Positions 38,860-50,030 of a stretch of DNA of 64,000 nt are shown piece by piece. The notes under the pieces were generated by a model that saw only the letters and a program-made list of their open reading frames with translations, was not told the DNA's origin and did no database searches. The stretch is taken from positions 806,001 through 870,000 of the forward strand of contig JASISA010000009.1 in assembly GCA_031771865.1 (NCBI GenBank). Reading direction: 5' to 3'. The translations under genes were made by a program, and so were the position numbers. Within the stretch, counting starts at the first letter, position 1. Every line of letters begins with the position of its first letter. The DNA comes from Nothophaeocryptopus gaeumannii. Taxonomy: Eukaryota > Ascomycota > Dothideomycetes > Mycosphaerellales > Mycosphaerellaceae.

Positions 38860-39790
38860 TCATTTGGAGGCCTTCCTCAACTCCTCCGATGGCCAGCACA
38901 TGCCCTGGATATCGAAAAAGGTAAGGTCGCTCAGCACTGTGGCAGGCTTATTGTGTTTATTCATCAGAAACCGCAATTCGTCGCCTCCACTGACTGTAGA
39001 GTCAAGGGCTTTGCGTATAGCTTCCCCAATAGTGACTCCATTCTCATTGTGCGCATCACAACTTAGGTAGTGGTGGGCGTTGCCCTCGAATGTATAAACA
39101 ATCTCTCCGAGAATGCTTTTGGCAGGAGCACCGGTGAAGTGGATCTTGTCGAGCAGAGAGACATCTCGACCGTTCAGCAAGTACGACTTAGCGGTGTTGA
39201 GAAGCTTGCTCGGTTCCATGGTGAGGTAGTTTTCGTCTGGGATGTCTTCCGCAAGCATCTGGAGGTTCCGATGAGCGTGTACATAGCCAAACTCCTGGTT
39301 AACAGAGTGCGGCACAGCAGTGTAGCAGGACTTGTCTGAGTTATCTTTCGGTATGTTGTCGCGGCTGAGAGCTGTTCTCACGACACTGCTGCCGGCGATT
39401 CCACCGTTGGGGACCTTCCAAACCTCATGGCCGTGGCGAAGGCGGATAAAGAGCTTCTCTTGGATGGCGGGCGAGTCATCGATAGCGGTTTTGAAGCTTC
39501 GGCAGACACGCTGTGAGACAATGATGTCTTGTAACGGAAGGTGAATGACAATGTTCTCGAGGAGTTCACCCGTCTCGAAGACGGCGCGGCGGGCGGCGTC
39601 GGTGGTCATCGATCGATTGATGCGTCGACCGCTCTCTGAAGCACCTGGCTGCAAGAGGTTGTTGGTGTGCGCATTCTGTGCATGGTCAGTCGAGGTGACG
39701 AGGAGAGCAGAGAGCGCCATCACGTACCTTCGATGAGGCGCTGTTGTGCTCGAGGGCGCGAGCGCCGCGCTTTCGCTTCTGCCCGGCCAT
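38860..39790 (-). CDS. F-box-like protein, copy 1 of a tandem pair
   Basis: Exon 1 (39790-39728, basic leader MAGQKRKRGARA...), a 52-nt intron (39727-39676, GTACGT...CAG) and exon 2 (39675-38860) give 292 residues. The F-box-like motif spans about residues 45-90: TGELLENIVIHLPLQDIIVS, then QRVCRSFKTAIDDSPAIQ. The C-terminal part has no known repeat. F-box proteins usually bring substrates to SCF ubiquitin ligases through Skp1. This short type with a basic first exon is expanded in Dothideomycetes and its targets are unknown. It shares intron position and motif with the next gene upstream. Confidence 0.85.
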
Positions 39791-40015
39791 AATCGATGAC
39801 AGTGAAGGTGAGATGCTTCACAGCGTGGTCTGGAAATTGTTCGCCGAGAGCGATGCAGGTGTTTGTGTTTGAGAAGATTAAGATCGAAGAAACGACTGGG
39901 CTTCGTAAAGGAAGTGACGTCAGCTTTGCTCGTTTTCACTCACTCACTAGCCAAATTCACATGCAAGACTCTGACTTCTCTTCTGTGCCCTTCTTCACGG
40001 GAGCGCTACCCAGGA

Positions 40016-41033
40016 CTACGGCAACTGCTCTTTTACTATCTTCCTCTCCTCATCCGTTGGCAGAAGATATCCTATCAACTTGAAGTATGTGTTCAAGTCA
40101 CCCCTCAGTCGAAGCTCTCCTCTTGCGCCTTCTGCTCTCACGTCTGTGAACACATCGCGCAAGGGGCACGTGAGGTTCCGCTTACGGAGTCTTCCAGTGC
40201 TGACCTCGTATTGAGAGTTCAGACAGTGAGGGGTTTGTAGGACGTTCTGCAGCAATTCACCAATGGTAAGTCCCTTGGCGATTTCGAGATAATAATTGAT
40301 GTTGCCAAACGCATATCCTGCTTCGATTTCCCAGCGCAAGTTCACTTGTATCTTGGTCGAAGGCCCATCCGTGATGTACATTGCACTGCAACGGGGTGCA
40401 TCTTCGCCACAGAGAATGCGCGACATATCACGGAGCATATTGGTGGTGGGTTCGATTGTCGCAAAATATGACTGACCTCCGCCATCTGGCGGGGATTGAG
40501 TAAATAATGGATTCAGTCCCGCTGGAACCACAAGTTGCAGAGCGAAAGGCCCTGCTTTTGTTTTCCGAGAAAAGACGTTAGGCAACCCATTGGTCACATG
40601 GTCACCAAAAAGATGCATGAGTTGGTCACCGTAATGAATATTGCACCCAATCCCAGCATCTTCAGGAGTAATGACCCAGACTTCGCCTTGCTCGTTCCTC
40701 AAGTTGATAAATAGGGCCTCCTTTGTCTTTTGTGACGTACGCACAATGTCGCGGAACTGGCGACACACGCGCTGCGAGCTGACGCATGCCTTTGGTGGAA
40801 GGTGCAAGAAGATGTGGTCTAGCAGCTCGGCTGTGTTGGAGACTGCTCGTCTCGTAGCGTCTGTAGTCATCAATCTAGTAACTCGTTGCGAAGAGGCGAT
40901 CGTGGATGGCTCTTTCTACGCAAGTCCTGACATTAGCGTGCTAAAAGTTTGAGACACTCTCAGGATACCATACCTTCTTACGTCCTGTGCCGTCTTTGGA
41001 CGAATTGCTACTCTTGATGTTGTTCGGCGCCAT
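40016..41033 (-). CDS. F-box-like protein, copy 2 of a tandem pair
   Basis: Exon 1 (41033-40974), a 58-nt intron (40973-40916, GTATGG...TAG) and exon 2 (40915-40016) give 319 residues. The F-box-like motif (TAELLDHIFLHLPPKACVSS, QRVCRQFRDIVRTSQKTKEA) matches copy 1 closely, as do the basic exon 1 and the intron site. The C-terminal halves share only scattered motifs: GYAFGNINYYL here against VYTFEGNAHHYL there, and TIGELL/TIGEAI. It ends with LLPTDEERK. The gene lies 225 bp upstream of copy 1 in the same direction, so the pair is an old tandem duplication. Confidence 0.85.
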
Positions 41034-42594
41034 GATTGCAGTGTTATGGGATGTCGAACGTTGAGTTCAGACACCATGACGAAGACCTTTTGTGCGGAAG
41101 TCTGGCCTTTCAGCGAATCTGGAAGATACGCGTGCCCTCACCTGAGACCTCAAACATGGAAGCGAGTCTCTTAATCTACACAAAGGAGTCACGCAACATG
41201 CTCTAGGATTTTCTGGTATCCGCTGCAAGCATTTGGGAGCCTGAAAGCATGCTTGCCTCTGGTGACGTATCCTGTGAACAAGCTAGCCATCCTGACATGA
41301 GAGGGCATTCCTCAATAATATCTTGTCTGATGGAACGTGTCTCCTGCTGTGATATGTGTCCGACTCTTTACGTGCTCATCGCCTATGAGCCCGTCTAGAC
41401 TCCAGTCTTCCAAGTGCTATAGTTCAAGGCTGGTCTTCGATGGAGTGCGGTAGATCGATGCAGGCCGTCGGAGATAGTACGATGAGGAGCGTCCTCTTCT
41501 GCCCTTCCTATATTATGCGTCGGGCAATTGTGGATGAGCTCTCGTTATCATTGGGTCCTACGAATGTCCTGCAGGAATTGTGAGGAAGTTCATCTGCTTG
41601 CAGGGGTGGTCAATAGAGTTAGCCAAGAAACGCATTGTTGACTTCAGCCCCTCATCGCCCGGCCACCAACTTGCTCCTGTGCCATACACAACTGTCCTTA
41701 ATCCATACGGATTCTGCATCAAGACCTGCTATCTCTTGCGGTCCTACCTCATCGTTGTTGCCGGCGAGGCTTTCGTGGAGCTGTGCTGGTCTGGCAGGCT
41801 CGCCCGCCCGAGCTCGCCGGTATCCCGTGGTCATGACGAGGTCGCATCCTCTTGTATGTATGTTTGATCCATCGCGCATGTGAAGGGGCAGAAGACGACG
41901 TGTGCCTGAAGATCACCATACACAATACGAAGGGAATAAAAGTTGCGACACGCTAGCACAGGAGACAAGCAATATCGTTAACGGCGTGGCTTGCAGGCTT
42001 GCCAAGCTTTCACAACGACACCTCCTCGGCCTCTCTAGAGGTACCCAGTCCACCTCACCGGCATGAAAGCCACCACGAAAGAGGCGGCAGTCTTCCATTT
42101 TCGTGAATGCGGTTGACTTCAGCTCATGTCCTGACCAAACTCGGGATCACGAATATATCTATCAGGAAATGTGTGATACCTATAAAGCAGGCGAACAATT
42201 GCAAAGGGGACGCGAATAGGACAACCTGACTCAACCTCCACGCTTGTGACGGACTGACATCTTTATCAGCAGATCAAACCTTGACGCATCATTGGGAGTG
42301 TCGTTGATGTGAGAGAGTGATCGGCGCCAGTGCCGACAACCGTTAGCACTTGTACACTTTGTCTCGGATCTAACTAAACCAAACAGGCAATCTCAAAGCC
42401 TCATGTTGTGGAAACAAACATGGACGATCACAGTAGTGAAAGCTTGCGGGCTTCAGCCCTGGCTGAGGATATACCTCGCTGGACGCCCTCGGTCGCATTT
42501 CTCGGGACGCACACATCACCGAACCAGCTATCAGGTCTGCCATTGATACCATATTCACGGCATCACTCCTTCTGCCGAGACACTCGTTTTCACA
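41034..42594. other. 1.56-kb intergenic region, no gene seen
   Basis: Lies between the divergent F-box gene and secreted-protein gene. Frames are short, start without ATG and show no family signature. It holds both promoters; no motif is named. Confidence 0.5.
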
Positions 42595-43599
42595 ATGGCA
42601 GCCTTTGCGACCCGCGGCGCGTTCGTTCTGGCTTTGGCAGGTCTCGTCACAGCAGGCTGCGACTCCTACGGCGTTGACTACAAGGATGGCGGCAGCTACT
42701 TTCAGAACAAAGAAACCAACGACACTTTCACGGCTCTGCAGAAGTTCTCTGGATGTAACAACGATGTAGCATACAATATGATCGTGGATCCAAATGGAGA
42801 TCAGAGCGAATGCACACAGAGCCAGATGCAGCCTGCTGGTCAGGACCAGCTCGTTACCTGCAGCAACTGGACCAACGCGAACATGTACGATGGCGACTGG
42901 TCGCTTCTCGTGATCTCCAACAACGGGAATGGAGACCCAATTGCCTTCCAACGTGACTTCCACATCTCAGTCGGTACTCCATTGGCTACTGTGACAGTAC
43001 TGCCGACAAATACAGTCGTGGTCACGGTGACCCCAACGCCAGCGGCTTTCACATCCACAACCACCACCACCGTGTATCCCTTTGGCAAGGCTGGCTCAGC
43101 ATCGTTCTCGACTCCAGCAAGCCCAGCCACTACCACACCGGCTTTCGACTTTGGACAGCTCGACCAGGCTGCTAAGATCTTCCCTTCAATCTTCAATGCA
43201 GAGATGAATAGCCTCGCCAAATCCATCATCGAGCAAGCATCGTCTGCGGCCAACAAGAACCAGGCCCGCGAGGCCCGTGCTACTCCAATGGTCAACTCCG
43301 CCAAGTTCAAGAAGGACGTCATCGCAGGCCGCGAACCATCCGAGGACGCTAAGCGCGCATTCGTGCGTGAGCGTGCTGCGCATCTGGCGATGAACAAAAT
43401 GAACAAGCGCTCTCCGGACAGCTCCATCAGCACCGTCTACAGCGGAACCTACACCGCGACGACGACGACGACTACGACGCTGCCTCCGAGCTACACTACC
43501 ACTGTTTACACGACGAAGACCGTCGTCGGTTTCCCCGAGAAGCGCAGGCGTGCTGCTGAGGAGACCTATGCTCCTAGTGATGTGGTTGCTGCAATGTGA
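42595..43599 (+). CDS. Secreted Thr-rich protein with dibasic sites, unknown function
   Basis: Single exon of 334 residues with a clear signal peptide (MAAFATRGAFVLALAGLVTA, cleavage before GC). The first 100 residues contain four further cysteines and N-glycosylation sites. A valine/threonine-rich stalk (TVLPTNTVVVTVTPTPAAFT and a Thr run) is typical of O-mannosylated fungal surface proteins. Later parts carry dibasic sites (DAKR-A, NKR-S, EKRRR-A) that Kex2 could cut. A second Thr run (from TAC/ACG repeats near 43450-43480) precedes the C-terminus. There is no GPI or membrane tail. Uncharacterised family; a cell-wall or extracellular role is inferred. Confidence 0.8.
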   Translation: MAAFATRGAFVLALAGLVTAGCDSYGVDYKDGGSYFQNKETNDTFTALQKFSGCNNDVAYNMIVDPNGDQSECTQSQMQPAGQDQLVTCSNWTNANMYDGDWSLLVISNNGNGDPIAFQRDFHISVGTPLATVTVLPTNTVVVTVTPTPAAFTSTTTTTVYPFGKAGSASFSTPASPATTTPAFDFGQLDQAAKIFPSIFNAEMNSLAKSIIEQASSAANKNQAREARATPMVNSAKFKKDVIAGREPSEDAKRAFVRERAAHLAMNKMNKRSPDSSISTVYSGTYTATTTTTTTLPPSYTTTVYTTKTVVGFPEKRRRAAEETYAPSDVVAAM

Positions 43600-45480
43600 G
43601 TCTGCAAGTCCGTATTCTCAAACTTGGAACATTCGGGACATTACTGATGTGTGCCAGTGCTCCCACAAATATTTAAACGAGGGGCCTGCTTACAATCTTC
43701 GAGCGACCTCTGATCTTGTACTGCCATGGAAAGGCCAAAGTTGGATGGCCGCCATATCTCTGCTACACGATCTTGAATGCCGATACTCAATATGTATAGC
43801 TAGTTAGACACCGCACGAGAACGCATCAGATTCTCACAAGCCAATAACAGTGACAAGCATCCGCGACATTTTCTGACACTTCAGCATACTCATTGCCTCT
43901 CGCTCATCTCTGCTCCGAACCCCAGCTTGCGAAGTGAGATTATCTTCACGCGCGCTGGTCTGCTCGCCCCATTCCTCATCGCGAACGGCCGCGGCCTCTC
44001 CTGGGCTTTGTCGGCCACCAACCACCGACTGCACCACCCGACCCTCCCGTTCGCGTTCTCATCAACGCCTGGACTCTTTCCGCTCTTGCCGTTCGCAAGA
44101 GGTAGCTTTGCAGCGCACAGAGCCTAATGACCGATGCGAAATGCATCAGTAGGCTCGAATCTGACATACCTGAGGGACATTCACTCTAATCTGCAGCATG
44201 TACATGCCGACTATGTCACGGGCGCTCAGCGCAGACAACTGGAGCGAGGTGAAGTCACTGGGCCTTGACGGACAAAAGCTTTTTGTATGTCGAGTCAGCC
44301 TCTCAAGCAGCCTGGACTGTTCAAGGGCCAGGGAAAACGCCACCGACACCATGGAGCTACTCATGTTACGCGAGAGGTTCTAATTCTCCAGGTACAGCTA
44401 ACATCACGAGGATATTTCGCCTGTTCATTGACCCACGCTACGAGGTCTGCTGTCACATTCGCATCGCCTCCTACCGCATCTCGTCCAGACTTCTGCTCCT
44501 GAAGACGAGCACTCGGAATTTATATGCTCTGGAGCGCAATAAGCAAGTCGAAACGCCTTGAAAGAAACGTCATTTGTAAAGAGAACCAGCCTCTAAAAGA
44601 CCTTGTCGCCTCTCAAGCCCTGCAATGCGCTCAGGCCCCAGTAAACTGAACCCCAACGCTAAGGGAACACGTCGAAAACCGTGAGATACCCTGGAAAAGG
44701 ACGGTATCTTCACATCTCACATACCATCTTCTAACAGCACTCTCTTCTCAGACTTGACTTCTAAAGAAAGACACGAATACTGTAGAAAATAGTCCATATA
44801 CCGAAACGCTGCAGCAAGAAGGCAGTTGTAAAGAAGTCATACCTTAATGAATTGCGTCGCCTCTCGATCTCTGCGATACACCCAAGATCCGGGGAATTGG
44901 CTTTCAAGACCACAGATGCTTTTTCGAAACGTGGGATGCCTCAAAGAAGGGATTGGAGGGAAAGAGTGGTTGTAGTTCATTCTAGCTCCATTCTTGCGAA
45001 ATTACCATGAGTCCGTACTACTCTCTCGTGGAGACGCTGGACCCGACAGCGTCAGAGATTCGACTCGAACGCTACAAAATACAGTCAATATTGAGAGAGG
45101 CTGATAGAAGGCACTTGAATGTGGGACAACTCAACTCTCTCAAGACGGTACTGCTTCTCATCCTCAGCAAATCCCTTACCTCCTGCCGGATTCCTAGTTA
45201 GCGACATAGAACCTATCAAGAAGTGTCAGATATCCTGAGAAAAGGACTAAATGTGAGAAGCGCTTGCATTCCACTTAATCTCGACCCTTTCGGGGAGATC
45301 AAAAGCTATATACAGAGGTGAACGGACTCAACCCTTTCGGGGAGTACAACATTCACCTCGCCAACTCTCAAAACTATCAAGCATCTCTCATCGTACTGTG
45401 GTCCTTCCTATCCCATTAAAACCGTGCTATGCAAGACAGAGAACGAATGCAAAATTCCCGGTGAGCCATCCTCACCCCAT
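43600..45480. other. 1.9-kb intergenic region with diverged repeats
   Basis: No gene supported. Two diverged direct-repeat copies (about 44555-44700 and 44810-44950) share TTGTAAAGA, GTCGCCTCTC and CGAAA blocks in the same order and at similar spacing. The first ends in an imperfect hairpin (44681-44720, GTGAGATACC ... GGTATCTTCAC). ACCCTTTCGGGGAG occurs twice, at 45284-45297 and 45331-45344. These may be remnants of a non-autonomous element. Confidence 0.4.
45284..45344. repeat. Short direct repeat ACCCTTTCGGGGAG, two copies
   Basis: The 14-base sequence occurs exactly at 45284-45297 and again at 45331-45344, 47 bases apart, close to the 3' end of the RCC1 gene. No function known. Confidence 0.6.
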
Positions 45481-47395
45481 TCAAATCCCATTCACCATCT
45501 CCACATCAGCAGGCGCGGTGATGATGCTGAATTGGCCACCGGCAGTGGCGCCGTTGAGCTTCTTCTCGCGAACGGCGGTGTTGTCAATCATGGTGGCAAC
45601 CGGGACGTCGTCGTCGGTGCCTAGGCCAGTCTGGTAGTTGGCTGAGAATCCCCAGGACCACGCCTTGCCCTCCTTTGTGATCACGATATTGTGATCGGAG
45701 CTTGACGTGACATGGTGGACGGACCCTTGAATGGCAGAGACCTTGTGTGGCTGTGCGAGAATGCGTGGTCGACCGTGCTCGTCCTTGATGACGGCGGTGT
45801 CGGGGAGCTTGGAGATCTCGTCATCCGAGATGCCAGTCTGTGCGCCGTCGATACGTCCCCAGATCAAGCAGTCGCCCCCCTCAGTCGCAGCCAGACTGTG
45901 GTGGCCGCCGCCCTTGATGCTGGTGATGTTTTTGCCCTGCAGAGCCTTGACGACGCGAGGGTTCATGATGACAGCGTCGTCCTGTCCCGCGTTGTCCATA
46001 ATGCCAGTCTCGCCGAAGTTGTTCAATCCCCAGGCGTAGACGTCGCCGGTCTTGGCAATGGCGAAGCTGTGGTAGCTGCCGGTCTCGATGGAGACGATGC
46101 CCTTCTTTGGCCCCTTTGGCAGACCGAATTCGCGTGGATGGAGGCCTTCTGCCTTGGTTCGTTCTATGATCCGACGACCGAGCTGATTCTGCTGGCCGGA
46201 TCCCCAGGCGAAGACGGCTCCTTTGCTGTCCATGGCTAGTGCGTGATTTGCGCCAGCCTTGATGCTTGTGATATTTTTGATTCCCTGAATCAGGACGGGA
46301 CGGCTTGCAACCTTGACCTCTGGTGTGAAGCCGAAGATGCCGTCGTTGCTTCTGAACGTGCCCCAACCGTAGACTTTACCGTCATCGGTGAGTGCGAATG
46401 AGCTTGAGTCACCAGCGGCGACTTGCACGAAGCGCGTGCCTGCCGCGACTTCAGTCTGTGACCAGTCGACCTCGCCGGGTGTGCTCTCATGTGGGTTGAG
46501 ACCGTTGTCATCACCGCTCTCTGAATCGCTGTCCGAGCCAGCTTCATCCATCTCTTTCAATCCGCCGTCCCATGTAGTATCTCTTCCGAGTGTGCCTTGG
46601 TCGTTGACACCCCAGGTTAGGACCTTGTTGTTGTGGGTAAGAGCGACCGCGTGCATGCCGCCTGCTGCGATCTGAACAACGCCAACCTTGTCGGCGTTGA
46701 GGTTTGGGTTGAGGCGCGGGCGCTTGACATCGACGCAGTTCTTGGCAGTGCCCAGTCCGAGCTCACCAGCGGTACCTTCGCCGAATACGTAGACATTGAG
46801 CTTTTGGGATGGAGGCTCTGCGAGGACAGGCCCCTTGGTGAGAACCTTGACCTTCTTGGCAGGTGCAGCCGGGGCCTCGTCGTCGGCCTTGCGCTTGCGG
46901 GATGTCTTCGCGGGCGCGGCGGGTGCCTCTTCGGATTCTGATTTCTTGGTGGTGGTCTTCTTGGTAGTAGTCTTCTTGGTGGTAGTGTCTGGAGATACTT
47001 GTAAGCGCGTGAACCCATCGACGAAGCACAGAGGGGAGGGGTCGCGTGAGCGCGCCATGTTTGCTAGGGCGCAAGTACGGCGCGTCATGGACAGTGATAT
47101 AGGGAGGACGCGACTTACTCTTCGCTTTAGTAGCTGGCTTCTTCGTCTCAGCCTCGCCGTCAGTCTCAGCCGTGTCTTGGGCTGTCTTCTTCGCGCGACT
47201 CTTGGTGGTGGTAGTGCCATTGGTCTTCGCGGCGGTAGTCTTAGTGGTCTTGGTGGCAGTCTTGCTCTTTGATGCAGCTGCTTTGCCCTTCGGCGCCGGT
47301 GCGGTCTTGGTGATCTTCGCACTGGTGTTGGCCTTGGGCTTGGTAGTAGTGTCTTTGGACGCGCCTTTGGCGGCGGCGGCTCTCTTTGGAGGCAT
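45481..47395 (-). CDS. Regulator of chromosome condensation RCC1 (Ran GTPase exchange factor)
   Basis: Exon 1 (47395-47119) encodes a Lys/Thr/Ala-rich tail (MPPKRAAAAKG...). A 130-nt intron (47118-46989, GTAAGT...CAG) and exon 2 (46988-45481) follow; 594 residues in all. The tail ends with three TTTKK units and a nuclear-localisation-like stretch. The seven-bladed propeller then starts at LNVYVFGEGTAGELGLG. Repeats carry the RCC1 signature, for example AAGGMHAVALTHNNKVLTWG, AAGDSSSFALTDDGKVYGWG and ETGSYHSFAIAKTGDVYAWG. The protein binds chromatin and loads Ran with GTP in the nucleus (yeast SRM1/PRP20, fission yeast pim1). An acidic insertion (DSDSESGDD) is typical of fungal members. The frame continues upstream without an ATG, so 47395 is the start. 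Confidence 0.93.
46943..46987. repeat. Three 15-bp coding repeats in RCC1
   Basis: Three near-identical 15-base units encode TTTKK three times (minus strand) at the start of RCC1 exon 2. They are likely length-variable between strains and extend the basic DNA-binding tail. Confidence 0.7.
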
Positions 47396-49807
47396 GGCGT
47401 CTGCGTCGTCTGTCGCGGGCTTCTTGTTTCTGATGTACTTGATCTGTGCCACTGTTCGAGGATCAGTCACGTTGCAGGGTGGTGGGTGATGGTGCAGGAA
47501 CGGACTCGGTGGTGAGGTTCGGGTGTTTTAGTGAGGAATGCTGCGTGCTGCTGCGGCGATGCCACGTGCCTGTGTCACGTTGTGGAGCTGGTGAACAGTC
47601 GCTTGTATTGTGCAATTATCGAGTCAATGCAAAACTGGGGACAATGCAGATGCGCTAATGGTACAATTGAGTTGTGGGTGTTGAGTGTTGCGGGTGTGTG
47701 TTCGGCGTGAACTCGAAAGCAGCGCGTTACGAAAGCAAACAAATCTTACGGAGCCTCGGAGCTTTCCGAAGCATGGGCCACATGCTCGGCCAACCATCCA
47801 AAACTCTGTTTGAGCCTCAGATCCTGCACCACATCCTCTCTCCTCTTGGAACATACTCTGGTCTTTGCACTGCGATGAGTTTGATGCGGTGCAGGTGTCA
47901 TTCACGTGTCTGTGCTGAAGAAGGCTTTATGGTATCGAGGTGGATGGAGCAGGCATACTAGCCAGAGGCAGCACTGCAAGCGAGAGTGGATGCCTCCACT
48001 GCAGGGTGCCTGAACATGTCGGATAGCTATTTCAGAGGCGAGTCACAAAGACATCGTAGGACTGCAGCTGACAGGTCACACATAGCGTAGCATTCTGTCC
48101 AGACCCTTTCCTGGTCCTTAGGCTTCCCGTGGCACTGCTTCTTCTCCGTCTCCTGTTTCTCCACCGGCGCCTTAGGACCACTGAACGCCACGGTTGGCTA
48201 CGCTCCGTGAGTCTTCCAGACGATGCCATAGATGATACTAGGCCCCACCGTCAAGCGATTACTTCTCCGTAGGTTCCACACTTATGACTGGTAGACTTGA
48301 CGAGACGGACTAGCCTCGACGAGCACTGCGAACTAGGCATCACTTCCATGTTCCACAGTATACTCGTAGGCTGCTTCGAACGGAGATCGGAAAGCAGCTG
48401 CTCGAGGCTTAGAGCTTCAGGCTTGGATCGAACGTGACAGAGGTCTTGCCGGACATAGGTTGCCTTCCCACCGTGGCCTCGACTTGCCCTACCGCCGACC
48501 TTCCCTTCGTGCCGTCTGTAGGAGTAGACGTGCCTCGAGCAGCTCGTGGATCAATTGAAAGTTACTAGCCGCCGCGGCACGTCAGCTTCTGGCTGTAGAT
48601 AAGGAGACTGAACACGGCAGAGTCGGACCTCTCCAGAAGGCCAGCATCTCTGCGGCGACAGGAGAATACGCAACAGAACAAACGCCTCAACAGTACCCTA
48701 CCAGAGCATACACGAAACCTCCCTCCTCACCTTGCAAAGATTCGAAACCAACCGACGCTCCTCGACCCCGCCCAACCGCCTTCAAACGCCCTCCAACTCA
48801 GCCACGCCCATCACCCCGCCGACCCGCCACCGGGCAGACTACTTAACCTCCGCCAGTTTAAACCCTCTCATCCAATCAGAAAGTGGTCTGCTTACAGTCG
48901 AAATTGTCAGCTCCTTCCCCCTGAGCGCAATTCTCGAGCCTGGAGATATTCGCAATAACACGCGCGCACTTCTCAATGACGTTGGACAAAAAAGAATCAA
49001 AGGCTGTAAACCCTCGGTATACTGATCGTCCAGAGGTATCCTTTGCTTTCCTGCGCGTATCGCGCGGTTTTCGTTTTGCACTTTTGAGGTCCCTTTTTGC
49101 TTTCTTTCTTAGCGGTTGTTTCTGGAGAATAAGGTAGAGGTGGTGAATGTGGAAGTAAAGGAGGTGACGGAGTTCGAACCGCTGCTCGGCAACAGCAGTT
49201 TCATTGTTTTGCTCATCTGAGATCTATCCATTTCCACGAGTATTAGACGCCTTGAAGTTTTCGTGCGCCGTGGACTTCTCTCCAATCTCTGACACCTGAA
49301 TCTTTCGGCATGCGCACTTTCATGATCGTCATTTGAACTGACTAGCACCTGCAATGTACAAGTAGACCGAATCATCAAATGCAGCTTGGCTCGTATTCAA
49401 GACAACTCACAGAGTAAATGAATGCAGGCTACAGACTAGAATCTAAGCTTTACCCGGCAACATGTATCTGGAAAACTTCTATTCAACGATATACACACGT
49501 AAGCAACGAAGTCACATACAAGTCGCAAGTTTCATTTGGCTGGAAGGATCGGAATAGACATCAAAGTCCGACTTCACCTTCCGCTTTGCTTCGCAACTCA
49601 ACGTTCAAAAGTGACAAAGACATATGACAACAACACAGGCATCTATTCAAGCACTTTAACACCACCCTCTCGTTCTCGTTTGTCCGTCTCCGTTTGCCGA
49701 TTGCCATGTCAACACCCGAGACCCGCAAGCTAGCAAATCTGCAGCTTCCCTTACCGGTGGACATAAGAACAAGTTAAAACTTGCCCCCCTTCATCAAGCA
49801 AACAAAC
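47396..49807. other. 2.4-kb intergenic region, no gene seen
   Basis: Between RCC1 and the tRNA gene. It contains the RCC1 promoter (a spliced leader ending GCACAG near 47448 is possible) and short frames without family features. A T-loop-like GAGTTCGAACC at about 49166 lacks matching arms and is not a tRNA. Confidence 0.5.
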
Positions 49808-49887
49808 TCCGCTATAGTCTAGAGGTTAGGATATTCGGCTTTCAAACTGTGAGCCCGAAAGACCCGGGATCAAACCCCGGTAGCGGA
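49808..49887 (+). tRNA. tRNA-Glu (UUC) with a 9-nt intron
   Basis: The acceptor arms TCCGCTA (49808-49814) and TAGCGGA (49881-49887) pair fully. The anticodon stem TTCGG (49834-49838) pairs with CCGAA (49855-49859). The loop reads C-T-TTC-A with anticodon TTC at 49841-49843. Nine extra bases (about 49845-49853) directly after position 37 are the canonical place of a tRNA intron. The T arm is CCGGG-ATCAAAC-CCCGG. The A/B-box-like GGTTAGGATA and GATCAAACC elements form the internal Pol III promoter, and T-rich sequence follows (from 49891). It is an isolated gene. Confidence 0.93.
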
Positions 49888-49906
49888 ACTTCTTCTTTTG
49901 CTCTTC
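49888..49906 (+). terminator. Likely Pol III terminator after tRNA-Glu
   Basis: The bases after the tRNA (ACTTCTTCTTTTGCTCTTC) include a TTTT run at about 49896-49899, the minimal Pol III stop signal. Confidence 0.55.
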
Positions 49907-50030
49907 TAATCGTTCTCCGAGTCGATTCGAAACGTTTCTTTCTATAATTAATACGTCCTAACTCCCCCTCACTTCTTCCTCTCTCTCCCCTCGTCCTCTC
50001 CATGTCCTTTTTTACTCAACGACGTTGAGC

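Noticed and set aside
42840..43433. 197-codon minus-strand frame inside the secreted-protein gene
   Set aside because: Antisense shadow of a gene with a clear signal peptide on the plus strand; no domain or own promoter.
43927..44561. Several 60-98 codon frames on both strands
   Set aside because: Most begin without ATG, none shows a domain, and they overlap each other in different frames.
47396..47470. Upstream extension of RCC1 to 47470
   Set aside because: The extension starts at GTG, not ATG, and lies behind a splice-acceptor-like GCACAG; the ATG at 47395 is preferred.
49160..49185. Second T-loop-like string (GAGTTCGAACC)
   Set aside because: No cloverleaf can be built around it.
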